A stretch of DNA of 64,000 nt from Pseudomonas japonica (GTDB lineage Bacteria > Pseudomonadota > Gammaproteobacteria > Pseudomonadales > Pseudomonadaceae). The stretch spans positions 186,001 through 250,000 of the forward strand of contig NZ_FZOL01000006.1 in the NCBI RefSeq assembly GCF_900188455.1. The letters run 5' to 3'. A program made the position numbers and the translations under genes. This document shows positions 8,434 to 18,187 of the stretch, piece by piece; position 1 is the first letter of the stretch; each line of letters begins with the position of its first letter. Under the pieces are notes generated by a model. The model was given only the letters and a program-made list of their open reading frames with translations. It had not been told where the DNA came from and did not search any database.

Positions 8434-9042
8434 TCAGTTGTCCGGCGCACACCCCTTGAGCACCAGGCGAATGATCGTCTGCGCCGCCGCCTCGTAGTCG
8501 CTGTCATCCATCTTGGCCTTGCCGGTCACCACCGAGATCTGCCAGTCGAAATCGGCGTAGGTCTGGGTCGCGGCCCAGATGTTGAACATCAGGTGATGTG
8601 GGTCCACCGGAGCGATCTGGCCCTTGTCGATCCAGCGCTGGATACAGGCGATGTTGTGCCGGGCCTGGCCGTTCAACTGCTCGACCTGGCGCGGGCTCAG
8701 GTGCGGCGCACCATGCATGATCTCGCTGGCGAACACCTTGGAGGCGAACGGCAGATCGCGGGAGATGCGCACCTTGGAGCGGATATAGGCGCTCAATACT
8801 TCTTCCGGATCACCCTCGGCATTGAACGGCGTCGACGCCTGCATGATCGGCTCGATGATGCTTTCGAGCACCTCGCGGTAGAGGTTTTCCTTGGACTTGA
8901 AGTAGTAGTAGACGTTGGGCTTGGGCAGGCCGGCCTTGGCCGCGATGTCGCTGGTCTTGGTGGCGGCGAAGCCCTTGTCGGCGAATTCTTCACTGGCCGC
9001 GCGCAAAATCAGTTCTTTGTTGCGCTCGCGAATGCTGCTCAT
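8434..9042 (-). CDS. TetR-family regulator, RutR-like
   Basis: This is a 202-aa TetR-family repressor. The N-terminal helix-turn-helix lies at about residues 25-50 (TKTSDIAAKAGLPKPNVYYYF). The ligand-binding half closely resembles E. coli RutR, with SRDLPFASKVFASEIMHGAP, PVDPHHLMFNIWAATQ and TYADF. RutR binds uracil or thymine and recognises TTGACCA-NN-TGGTCAA. Here the gene sits inside a purine cluster, and several TTGAC-N6-GTCAR palindromes occur at 14235, 24327, 32458 and 32481. The ATG at 9042 gives MSSIRERNKELIL, the usual beginning. Whether it senses a pyrimidine, a purine intermediate or something else cannot be read from the sequence. Confidence 0.85.
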   Translation of the reverse strand: MSSIRERNKELILRAASEEFADKGFAATKTSDIAAKAGLPKPNVYYYFKSKENLYREVLESIIEPIMQASTPFNAEGDPEEVLSAYIRSKVRISRDLPFASKVFASEIMHGAPHLSPRQVEQLNGQARHNIACIQRWIDKGQIAPVDPHHLMFNIWAATQTYADFDWQISVVTGKAKMDDSDYEAAAQTIIRLVLKGCAPDN

Positions 9043-9231
9043 GGTGGCGCTGTTCCTTGGTCTCGGCCCGCTCCGTGGCAGGCCCGGGCAGGCGGTGGCG
9101 CATGGTAGCACCGGCCTCGCGCGCCGCTCAAGGCAAGGCCTTTGCCACGTCGATGGCAGCGATACAAGGTGTTCTGCGCGACGCGAACGGCTATCCTTCT
9201 GAAATCATTTCTTACACGAGATCCACCGAAC

Positions 9232-10140
<909 letters not shown>

Positions 10141-10207
10141 CTGGTATTTTTGTCAGGTTCCAGCGCGGCCGCATCCGGCCATACTGGCGTCCACCGAGGA
10201 CCGGGGG

Positions 10208-13051
10208 ATGCCAGGCATGTCGTCGAGTCGTCAGCTTCATCAGCACACGCCCGCCTTGTCGGTGAGCGACCCGCGCGGGGCGCAGGTACGGGTCGTCGCC
10301 TACTGCCGCGCGGTGGCGCAGACGCCGGCGGTGGCGCGGATCACCGCCTATGCATTCGATGTCCAGGGCCGCGATGTCGCCGCGCGCGATCCGCGGGCCT
10401 GGAACAACGCTGGCGTGGCCAATCGCACCTCGCTGTATTCCCTCTCCGGACGTGTCCTGCTGACCGACAGCAGCGATGCCGGCTGGCGGCTGGCGCTGTT
10501 CACCGAGGCGGGGCCGGCCAGTCGGGCCTGGGACAGTCGCGATTCATCCTTTCACACCGAGTACGACGGGCTGCTGCGGGCAATAGCCTTGCATGAACAG
10601 GCCGCCGGCGAGTCCTCACGAGTGGTCGAGCGCCTGCAGTACGCCGGTGCCGACCTGACCTTGCGCAACCAGTGCGGCCGCTTGCTGCGCCATGACGATC
10701 CGGCCGGTACGGTGCTGTTCGACGACTATGCGCTGGGCGGTCAGTTGCGGCTGCAGCGCCGCCGCTTTCTGCAGCAAGCGCAAGCTCCGGACTGGCCCGT
10801 CGATGCGGCGGCGCGCGATGCCCTGCTGGAACCCGGCGCGGGCTACATCAGCGAGACCCGCTGCAATCCGCTCGGCGATCCGCTGCTGCGCATCGATGCC
10901 CTCGGCAACCGCCACGAACTGATCCTCGACCAGGCCGGCGCCCTGCGCCGTTCGACCCTGCAAACGGTCGACAGCGAGCAGCCGCGAACCGTGCGCGATG
11001 CGATCCGCCACGATGCCATGGGCCGGGTGATCAGCGAGACGGCGGGCAACGGAGTGGTCACCGAGCGCGACTTCTGCCCCCGCGACGGCCGCCTGCGGCG
11101 CCAGTTGGCAAGGCTGCCGGGACAGGCGGCGCTGCAGGACCTGCGGTATGAGTACGACCCGAAGGGCAATGTGCTGAGCATCGAGGACCTGTCGCAGCCG
11201 ATCACCTTCTACCGCAACCAGCGCGTCGCCGCGCAGCAGGTCATGGCCTACGATTCGCTCTGCCAACTGATCGAGGCTCGCGGCGTGGAAGTCGATCAGC
11301 CCTCCCACGGCCCCGGATTGCCGCCGCTGCACGGCTTGCCGCTGGATCCGACGCGACTGGTCAATTACCTGCAACGGTTTGAATACGACGCCGCCGGCAA
11401 CCTGCTGCAGCGCTCCCACGAGCATGCCGCCGGCCTGCGCATGGCGGTGGCGGGCAGCAGCAATCGCGCACTGCCGGCACGCGCGGACGGCAGCCTGCCC
11501 GATGAGGCCGAGATCGCCGCCGCCCACGATGGCTGCGGCAATCTGCTGCGGCTGGAGGGCGTCGCCGCGCTGCGCTGGAATCCGCGCAATCAGTTGGCTG
11601 AAGTCCGCCAGGTCCTGCGCGGGTCCGGCAACGATGATCGGGAACACTACGTGTACGCGGCGGATGGCAATCGGGTGCGCAAGGTGACGGTGGCCCAGGC
11701 GCACTCCCGCAGCCTGCTGGCCGAGGTGCGCTATCTGCCGGGGCTGGAGTTGCATCACCGGGTTGGCGGCGAAATCCGCCAGGTGCTGCAGGTCGATGAG
11801 CATCTGCGGGTCTCGGACCAGCAGTGGCGCTACAGCCTTGGCGATCAGTTGGGTTCGATCGCCCTGGAGCTGGATGGCGAGGGCGCCTTGCTCAGTCGCG
11901 AAGCCTTCTACCCGTTCGGCGGCACGGCCGTCTGGGCGGCGCGCAGTGCGGTGCAGGGCGAACGCAAGACCCAGCGTTACTGCGGCAAGGAGCGCGATGC
12001 CAGCGGCCTGTACTGCTTTGGCCTGCGCTATTACGCGCCGTGGCTGGCGCGCTGGACCAGCAGCGACCCGCTGGGCGAGGCGGACGGGCTGAACCGCTAC
12101 CGGATGGTGCTGAACAACCCCGTGAGCCTGCGCGATGCCGCGGGCGGTTACGCGATACCGGCGGTGCCCCTCCCGGACATACCGACCCAGGCCCACTTCT
12201 TCTGGACAGGCTCGGCGATTCCGTCGGCCAACCTGTACAACGCCCTCATGTTCAAGGAGCAGAACCCCGACTGGCAGGTAAACGTCTGGACGCCCAGGCA
12301 GAGCAACTACACCTCGACCCTGCTGGCCATGGAGGACAGCCCGCAGCCGGCGGAGCGTGATCTGGCCCGCGCCCATGGCGGCTCGCTGACGGTCAGGTCG
12401 CCGGACGAGATGTTCGACGACTTGGCCCATTGGCATCCGCAGGCACACCAGATCAGGAGTCTGTATGCCAGGGAGAGCAACGGTGCGTTCAGGAATCCGG
12501 CGGCCGCGAGCGATATCGGCCGGCTGGCGAGCACCTATACCTATGGCGGTCTCTACATGGATTTCGATGTGGCCGTGGGGGAGGCCATCGACCTGTCGTC
12601 CGCCAGCGGTGACTTCTTCCTGCACACCCGGGGTGCCCAGGTCAGCAATAGCGTGATGGCCGCGCTGCCTGGCTCGGGTACCGGGCGCGAGTTGCTGGAT
12701 CGCCTGCTGCACGAGTACTCGCCGCAGTCCGAGAAGAACCTCGGCGGTCTGAACGCGGGCTGGGACACCAAGCGCAGCACGCCCGGCAATGGCCTGTTCT
12801 CGCGCTGGCGCTTGACCATGCACATGAGCGGTCCGTCGATGATCCGCCCGGTGCTGGGCGAAGGGCGGATCCGCCGCGATCAGGAAGGCCTGCCGACACA
12901 GACGTTCCATGGCCGCAAAGCGGTCCCCGCAGTGGACAAGGTGCAGACGCGGGATCTGGCGAGCCTGTTTTTCGCCGGCTACGATCCGGCCATCAATGCC
13001 GAGGGCCAGTGGACTGCGGTCCGTCCCGGACGGCGCTCGTCCATCGGTTGA
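10208..13051 (+). CDS. TccC-like Rhs protein with glycosyltransferase-type C-terminal domain
   Basis: This is a 947-aa protein of the TccC/Rhs type. The N-terminal part (QHTPALSVSDPRGAQVRVVAYCR, TSLYSLSGRVLLTDSSDAG) matches the start of Tc-toxin C components. The middle holds YD/RHS repeats. The core ends near residues 605-640 with RYCGKERDASGLYCFGLRYY and SSDPLGEADGLNRY..LNNPVS, after which toxin domains vary. The last 290 residues begin PTQAHFFWTGSAIP and contain ASDIGRLASTY and YGGLYMDFDVAVG. DFD (residues 785-787) fits the DXD motif of TcdA/TcdB-like glycosyltransferases. The ATG at 10208 has GAGGA 7 bases upstream. No TcA or TcB gene and no immunity-like gene adjoins it, so it is an orphan. 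The toxin activity is inferred from domains. Confidence 0.85.
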   Translation: MPGMSSSRQLHQHTPALSVSDPRGAQVRVVAYCRAVAQTPAVARITAYAFDVQGRDVAARDPRAWNNAGVANRTSLYSLSGRVLLTDSSDAGWRLALFTEAGPASRAWDSRDSSFHTEYDGLLRAIALHEQAAGESSRVVERLQYAGADLTLRNQCGRLLRHDDPAGTVLFDDYALGGQLRLQRRRFLQQAQAPDWPVDAAARDALLEPGAGYISETRCNPLGDPLLRIDALGNRHELILDQAGALRRSTLQTVDSEQPRTVRDAIRHDAMGRVISETAGNGVVTERDFCPRDGRLRRQLARLPGQAALQDLRYEYDPKGNVLSIEDLSQPITFYRNQRVAAQQVMAYDSLCQLIEARGVEVDQPSHGPGLPPLHGLPLDPTRLVNYLQRFEYDAAGNLLQRSHEHAAGLRMAVAGSSNRALPARADGSLPDEAEIAAAHDGCGNLLRLEGVAALRWNPRNQLAEVRQVLRGSGNDDREHYVYAADGNRVRKVTVAQAHSRSLLAEVRYLPGLELHHRVGGEIRQVLQVDEHLRVSDQQWRYSLGDQLGSIALELDGEGALLSREAFYPFGGTAVWAARSAVQGERKTQRYCGKERDASGLYCFGLRYYAPWLARWTSSDPLGEADGLNRYRMVLNNPVSLRDAAGGYAIPAVPLPDIPTQAHFFWTGSAIPSANLYNALMFKEQNPDWQVNVWTPRQSNYTSTLLAMEDSPQPAERDLARAHGGSLTVRSPDEMFDDLAHWHPQAHQIRSLYARESNGAFRNPAAASDIGRLASTYTYGGLYMDFDVAVGEAIDLSSASGDFFLHTRGAQVSNSVMAALPGSGTGRELLDRLLHEYSPQSEKNLGGLNAGWDTKRSTPGNGLFSRWRLTMHMSGPSMIRPVLGEGRIRRDQEGLPTQTFHGRKAVPAVDKVQTRDLASLFFAGYDPAINAEGQWTAVRPGRRSSIG

Positions 13052-13245
13052 GCGGGGCCGTTCTGGCGAGCGTACGCGCTGCATGCCGCTGGCTTGTGGC
13101 GTTGGTCATTGTCGGGGGAGGTGTTGCCGGGAGGGGGATCGCGACGCCAGCGGGAATCGACGCTGGCGCCGCGATCGTCCACCGGGCTGATGGGAGTCAG
13201 GCCCGGGTTGGAAGCCGCCGCCGGCGATCCGGCGGCGGATGACGC

Positions 13246-14016
13246 TTAGAAGTGCACCTTGACCAGGAAGCTCGCGGTGTTCTGGTTGGTGTCGAAGTAG
13301 CGGGTGTCCTGGATCCCGTACTTGTCGCTCCAGTAGTCGTATTCGAAACCGACGTAGAGCTGCTTCTCACCGAAGTTCAGCGCCTTGCCCAGGTCGTACT
13401 TGACCTGTGGGTTGAAGTGCAGGTTGGCGTGGTAGCTCTTGTCGTTGTCCACCACCCAGTCCATGAAGCCGTCGATCAGGATGTCGGAGTTGCCGACGGG
13501 GATGGTGTAGGCCCAGACCGGGGTGATCTGCCAGACGTTGTCGCCGTCGCGCTTGCCTTCGGTGTGGCGGTTGTAGAAGTTCAGCTGGAAGTAGTCGAAG
13601 CCCGGGATGGCCAGGTCGAAGCCAGGACCGATCAGGTAGGACTCGGTATCGCCTTCGCCGAACTCGTAGGTCATCGCCAGCAGCACGTCCTTGACCGGGC
13701 CGAACTCCAGCTTCTGGTCGAAGATCTTGCCGAACGACAGGCGCGGGCTGAACTCGCCGTAGTAGGTGTTCGGGCCGTTGAGCCCGTCTTTCTGGCCGTT
13801 GTAGAAGATCTTGTCGATGAACAGGAAGTTGTCACCGTACTTCCAGGCATCGGCGTGCTCGAAGGTGACGGTCTGCTGGATCTCCGGATTGACGGCGAAA
13901 TTCTTGCCCCACAGATAGGTCAGGCTGTTGTTCTGCCATTGCAGCAGGTCGCCGGCCATGGCGCCGTTGGCAGCCAGCAGACCGCTGGCGAGAATCAGGC
14001 TCTTGGTAAAACGCAT
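13246..14016 (-). CDS. Tsx-like nucleoside channel, outer membrane (copy 2)
   Basis: This is a 256-aa outer-membrane protein of the nucleoside-specific channel (Tsx/OmpK) family. A signal peptide, MRFTKSLILASGLLAANGAMA, precedes GDLLQWQNNSLTYLWGK. Alternating beta strands follow, and the last residue is Phe (VKVHF), as expected for a beta-barrel. The ATG at 14016 has a GGGAG site. It is a close paralogue of the gene at 14373-15158 (shared FLFIDKIFYNGQ and YYGEFSPRLSFGKIFD), so a tandem duplication. Its place downstream of the urate permease and PuuD suggests uptake of nucleosides or purines across the outer membrane; the substrate is inferred. Confidence 0.88.
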   Translation of the reverse strand: MRFTKSLILASGLLAANGAMAGDLLQWQNNSLTYLWGKNFAVNPEIQQTVTFEHADAWKYGDNFLFIDKIFYNGQKDGLNGPNTYYGEFSPRLSFGKIFDQKLEFGPVKDVLLAMTYEFGEGDTESYLIGPGFDLAIPGFDYFQLNFYNRHTEGKRDGDNVWQITPVWAYTIPVGNSDILIDGFMDWVVDNDKSYHANLHFNPQVKYDLGKALNFGEKQLYVGFEYDYWSDKYGIQDTRYFDTNQNTASFLVKVHF

Positions 14017-14372
14017 CGCGTTGCTCCCTTTTTTCCGTTTGCGACGCTCTTGTAATGGCGTCGTCGGGTTAGTTTTATTGTCTTTCAAGTCAGGTTTTTT
14101 CGATTGGCCACAGCAACATGGCAAGAGCTGGGCCAACCTTCCCGGCTGGATGCAGCACTCCTGCTCGACGTCTTACTGAACAGATGAAAAACGGTCTTCG
14201 TACTGGCCTTACGCCTGCCAACCGCCCGAAATCATTGACTGAACGGTCAGCAAACGCGGGCGGAATCCTTCCGCCCCGATCGAGGGGGCGCGCAGATTAC
14301 TGGCTTGCGCGCTGACCCTCAAGTGCTCCTTCCTGGAGCAGGTGGTGCTAAAGCTGTGCGATTGATCAAGTT
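14017..14372. other. Intergenic region between the two Tsx-like genes
   Basis: This 356-base gap has no supported gene. It holds the promoter region of the downstream Tsx-like gene and one TTGAC-N6-GTCAG palindrome (14235-14250). GC-rich CGGGCGGAATCC/GG-type inverted sequence lies at about 14256-14275. No T-tract terminator was identified with confidence. Confidence 0.5.
14235..14250. promoter_or_regulatory. TTGAC-N6-GTCAG operator-like site A
   Basis: The sequence TTGACTGAACGGTCAG is palindromic in its outer five bases. It has the same spacing as sites at 24327, 32458 and 32481, and resembles the RutR consensus TTGACCA-NN-TGGTCAA. It lies about 220 bases upstream of the second Tsx-like gene. 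Confidence 0.55.
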
Positions 14373-15158
14373 TTAGAAATGCACCTTGACCAACGCACTG
14401 GTCACGCTCTGGTTGGTATCGAGGCGATTGCTGTTCTCGATGCCGTATTTGTCCTTCCAGTAGCTGTACTCGATACCCACGTACAGTTGTTTGGCTCCCC
14501 AGTTCAGGGCCTTGCCCAGGTCGTACTTGACCTGTGGGTTGAACTGCAGGTTGGCGTGGTAGGTGCCCCGGCGGGTCTCGTCGTTGTCCACCACCCAGTC
14601 GATGTAGCCGTCGAACAGGATGTCGGACTTGCCCACGGGGATGGTGTAGGACCAGGACGGGGTGATCTGCCAGACGCGGTCACCCGGGCGGCTGCCCTCG
14701 GTGTTACGCTGGTAGAAGTTCAGGTTGAAATAGTTGAAGCCGGGAATCGCCAGCTCGAAGCCGGGGCCGATCAGATAGGCCTCGTTGTCGCCTTCGCCGG
14801 ACTCGTAGGTCATGGCCAGGAGAACGTCCTTGATCGGGCCGAATTCGAGCTTCGTGTCGAAGATCTTGCCGAACGACAGGCGTGGGCTGAACTCGCCGTA
14901 GTAGGTGGTCGTGCCTTTGTTGCGGTCGGCCTGGCCGTTGTAGAAGATCTTGTCGATGAACAGGAAGGTGTCGCCGTACTTCCACTTGTTCGCGTGTTCG
15001 AAGGTAATCGTCTGCTGGATCGACGGGTTGACCTGGAAGTCCTTGCCGTACAAGTAGGTCAGGCTTTCGCCGTGCCACTGGATCAGATCCCCCGCTACCG
15101 CTGGAAGTGTCGCCAGCAAGCTGCTGCCCAGGAGAAGGGAAGTGGTGGTGCGTTTCAT
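14373..15158 (-). CDS. Tsx-like nucleoside channel, outer membrane (copy 1)
   Basis: This is a 261-aa Tsx/OmpK-family outer-membrane channel with an N-terminal signal peptide (MKRTTTSLLLGSSLLATLPAVA) cut before GDLIQWHGESLTYLYGK. The barrel ends in the terminal Phe of VKVHF. It is paralogous to the gene at 13246-14016, with most strand segments conserved. It follows the NCS2 permease by about 140 bases on the same strand, so it is probably the outer-membrane partner for nucleoside or purine uptake. Substrate preference cannot be told from the sequence. Confidence 0.88.
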   Translation of the reverse strand: MKRTTTSLLLGSSLLATLPAVAGDLIQWHGESLTYLYGKDFQVNPSIQQTITFEHANKWKYGDTFLFIDKIFYNGQADRNKGTTTYYGEFSPRLSFGKIFDTKLEFGPIKDVLLAMTYESGEGDNEAYLIGPGFELAIPGFNYFNLNFYQRNTEGSRPGDRVWQITPSWSYTIPVGKSDILFDGYIDWVVDNDETRRGTYHANLQFNPQVKYDLGKALNWGAKQLYVGIEYSYWKDKYGIENSNRLDTNQSVTSALVKVHF

Positions 15159-15295
15159 GTTGTGATTCCCGGCTGATTATTATTGTTCGTTGCGGTTTTT
15201 TCGGCGCGAAGCGCCCCGGACGACCCGCTCCCACGGGTCGACGGTGCTGCGTATTGCTCGGGGTGGAACCGGGCGGCAAGGGCGCCGCCCAAGGC

Positions 15296-16651
15296 TCAAT
15301 GCGAGTGGCTGGCTTCGTTGTGCGCGGCGCGTTCGGCCCCGCCAAGAATGTTGAACAGCAGGTTCAGCACCAGGGCGCTGACCGTGGCCATGGCGATGCC
15401 GCTATGGGTGATGGGTTCCATCCACTGTGGCATCTGCGCGAAGAACTCCGGACGCACCACGGGAATCAGGCCCATGCCCACGCTGACCGCGACCAGCAAC
15501 TGGTTGCGACGGTCGGCGATGTCGGCTTCCTGGAGGATCTTGATCCCGGTGGCGGTGACCATGCCGAACATGGCGATCGACGCACCGCCCAGCACCGCCG
15601 GCGGAATCGAGGCGATCAGGAAGGCCGCCTTGGGCAGCAGGCTGAGCAGGATCAGGAAGGCGCCGGCGACCACGGTGACATAGCGGCAGCGCACCCCGGT
15701 CATCTGCACCAGGCCGATGTTCTGGGCGAACGAGGAGTGGGTGAAGGTGTTGAAAAAACCGGCGACAAAGGACGCGCCGGCGTCGCACATCAAGCCGCGA
15801 CGAAGCATGCCCGGGGTGACTTCACGATCGGTCACCTTGCCCAGGGCGAGGAACATGCCGGTGGATTCGACGAAGATGATCACCACCACCAGGCACATGG
15901 AAAGAATTGGCGCGAGGCTGAAGGTCGGCATGCCGAAGTGCAGCGGAGTGACGACCTGCAGCCACGGCGCTTCGTCCAGTCCGGACAGGTCGACCATGCC
16001 GATGGAGCCGGCGAGGATGTAGCCCAGGCCCATGCCGATCAGCACCGACACGTTGACCCAGAAACCACGCATGAAACGGTTGACCAGGAGGATGGTCAGC
16101 AGCACCAGGGCGGCGACCGCCAGGTAGATCGGCGAGCCGAACGTCTCGGCGCTGGCACCGCCGCCAGCCCAGTTGACCGCTACCGGGAACAGCGACAGGC
16201 CGATCGAGGTGATGACCGTGCCGGTCACCAGTGGCGGGAAGAAGCGCACCACCTTGGACATGAACGGCGCAATCAGCATGCCGAAGAAACCGGCGGCGAT
16301 GGTTGCTCCGAAGATGCCCTGCAGGCCGACACCAGGCATCCCGGCCATGGCCACCATGCTGCCGACGGCGGCGAAACTGGCGCCCATCATCACCGGCATG
16401 CGGATACCGACAGCACCAATGCCGAACGACTGGACCATGGTGGCGACACCAGCGACCAGCAGATCGGCATTGATCAGGAAAGCGATTTCTTCTCGGGAGA
16501 GTCCGGCAGCCTGACCGATGATCAGCGGCACCGCGATAGCGCCTCCGTACATCAGCAGCACGTGCTGCAGACCGACGAGGATCAGTTGCAGCAGGGGCAG
16601 GGGCTGTCGTGGCGGCGCATCGGGGATGTACGCCTGGCGTGACTCGGACAT
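15296..16651 (-). CDS. NCS2 xanthine/uric acid-type permease
   Basis: This is a 451-aa inner-membrane nucleobase:cation symporter-2 with about 14 helices. The NAT signature is present as QNIGLVQMTG near residue 316, next to SSFAQ. FVESTGMFLALG near residue 260 carries the conserved Glu and resembles the E. coli UacT/XanQ group. The residue after QN is Ile rather than Asn, a modest departure from typical xanthine permeases. It is directly after puuD on the same strand, so urate or xanthine is the likely substrate. The ATG at 16651 begins MSESRQAYIPDAPP. Confidence 0.9.
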   Translation of the reverse strand: MSESRQAYIPDAPPRQPLPLLQLILVGLQHVLLMYGGAIAVPLIIGQAAGLSREEIAFLINADLLVAGVATMVQSFGIGAVGIRMPVMMGASFAAVGSMVAMAGMPGVGLQGIFGATIAAGFFGMLIAPFMSKVVRFFPPLVTGTVITSIGLSLFPVAVNWAGGGASAETFGSPIYLAVAALVLLTILLVNRFMRGFWVNVSVLIGMGLGYILAGSIGMVDLSGLDEAPWLQVVTPLHFGMPTFSLAPILSMCLVVVIIFVESTGMFLALGKVTDREVTPGMLRRGLMCDAGASFVAGFFNTFTHSSFAQNIGLVQMTGVRCRYVTVVAGAFLILLSLLPKAAFLIASIPPAVLGGASIAMFGMVTATGIKILQEADIADRRNQLLVAVSVGMGLIPVVRPEFFAQMPQWMEPITHSGIAMATVSALVLNLLFNILGGAERAAHNEASHSH

Positions 16652-16772
16652 GCAGCACCTCGAGTTTTGTTGTTATTTTTTGAGCCGCGATCCCTGGCGG
16701 CGGGCTTGGAAAAGCCCGTGGTTCCCGCCCGGGATGCGCGTGAAGCTTGCAGCGATGAAGCGATGGTGCGGA

Positions 16773-18137
16773 TCAGTTGACCGGGGCGCCCTTGGCGATC
16801 CAGTCACCGACCAGTTTGCGTTCCTCGGCCGTCATCTGGGTGATGTTGCCCAGTGGCATGATCTGGCTGGCGACGGCCTGGGCCTGGATACGCGGAGCCA
16901 TGGCCTGGATCTGTTGCGGGGTATCGAGCATCACGCCGGCTGGCGCGGTGCTGAACAGCGGGCTGGTCGGCTTGGCCGAATGGCACACGGTGCAACGTTC
17001 CTGGATGACGCTGTGGATCTTGTCGAAACCACCACCGGCAGCCTGCGCCGCGGCGGTCGCCTGGGCTGGCGCTTCGGCGGGAGCGGCAGGCGCGGCAGGT
17101 TCGGCCGGCTTGGCCTGGGCGGCCTGCCAGGCGGCGGCTTGCTCTTCCTCGGCTTTCTCGGCGGCGGTCTTGCCACCCAGAGCGGTTTCCGGCAGCGGCT
17201 GGTACTCGACCTTCGCGGCAGCCTGCTCAGGCGCGGTCGGCATCGGCTTCGGACCGGTGACGTAGGCCAGGCAGATCATCGCCAGGGCGCCGACTGGCAG
17301 GGCCCAGGCGTACTTGTTGCTGTCGTGGCGGGTGTTGAAGTAGTGGCGGATAAGGACCGCAGCTACCGCGATACCGGCCAGGATCGCCCAGTTGTATTCG
17401 CTGCCGTAGGTGCTCGGGAAGTGGTTGCTGATCATGATGAACAGCACCGGCAGGGTGAAGTAGTTGTTGTGACGCGAGCGCAGCAGACCCTTGGCCGGCA
17501 GTACCGGATCCGGGGTGGTGTTGGCTTCGATCGCGGCCACCAGCTGGCGCTGCGCCGGCATGATGGTGCGGAACACGTTGCCGACCATGATGGTGCCGAT
17601 GATCGCGCCGGTGTGCAGGTACGCGCCACGACCGCTGAACACCTGGCTGAAGCCGAAGCACGCCGCGATGATCAGGACGAACAGGACCAGGCCGAGCAGG
17701 GCGGGTTGCTTGCCCAGTGGCGAGTCGCAGAGGAAGTCGTAGATGAACCAGCCGGCGATCAGCGAGGCGACACCGATGGTCACGCCTTCGAAGCCGGTCA
17801 GGGTGCTGCCCGGTTTCAGCAGGTACAGCGTCGGCTGCCAGTAGAACACCAGGCACAGCAGGGCGATCCCGGACATCCAGGTGAAGTAGGCTTCCCATTT
17901 GAACCAGTGCAGGTTCTCCGGCATCTTCGGCGGGGCCAGCTTGTATTTCTCCAGGTGGTAGATACCGCCACCGTGGATCGCCCAAAGGTCGCCCGACAGC
18001 CCGTCACGCGGGTTGGCGCGGTTCAGGTTGTTTTCCAGCCAGACGAAGTAGAACGACGCGCCGATCCAGGCCACGCCGGTGATCATGTGAACCCAGCGCA
18101 CGCTCAGGTTCAGCCATTCCAACAGATGTGCTTCCAC
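16773..18137 (-). CDS. puuD: Urate hydroxylase PuuD
   Basis: This encodes a 454-aa inner-membrane urate hydroxylase that oxidises urate to 5-hydroxyisourate, taking the place of soluble uricase. The N-terminal part, LLEWLNLSVRWVHMITGVAWIGASFYFVWLEN, starts a set of about eight helices. An Ala/Pro-rich linker (residues 300-365) leads to a C-terminal cytochrome c domain with the haem site CTVCH near residue 381 and a later Met ligand region (IMPLGNITQMT). The start is GTG at 18137 with an AGAGG site. It is an operon member with allA, uraD and puuE. The electrons presumably pass to the respiratory chain. Confidence 0.95.
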   Translation of the reverse strand: MEAHLLEWLNLSVRWVHMITGVAWIGASFYFVWLENNLNRANPRDGLSGDLWAIHGGGIYHLEKYKLAPPKMPENLHWFKWEAYFTWMSGIALLCLVFYWQPTLYLLKPGSTLTGFEGVTIGVASLIAGWFIYDFLCDSPLGKQPALLGLVLFVLIIAACFGFSQVFSGRGAYLHTGAIIGTIMVGNVFRTIMPAQRQLVAAIEANTTPDPVLPAKGLLRSRHNNYFTLPVLFIMISNHFPSTYGSEYNWAILAGIAVAAVLIRHYFNTRHDSNKYAWALPVGALAMICLAYVTGPKPMPTAPEQAAAKVEYQPLPETALGGKTAAEKAEEEQAAAWQAAQAKPAEPAAPAAPAEAPAQATAAAQAAGGGFDKIHSVIQERCTVCHSAKPTSPLFSTAPAGVMLDTPQQIQAMAPRIQAQAVASQIMPLGNITQMTAEERKLVGDWIAKGAPVN

Positions 18138-18187
18138 AGTCTTGTACCTCTGTGCCGGTCACCGCGGGGGCGATGGCCAGCCTTCTC

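Noticed and set aside
13009..13242. Possible small immunity gene directly after the Rhs toxin
   Set aside because: The frame overlaps the toxin end and has no ribosome site or recognisable features; the 194-base gap is too short for a typical immunity protein, and TccC-type proteins do not need one.
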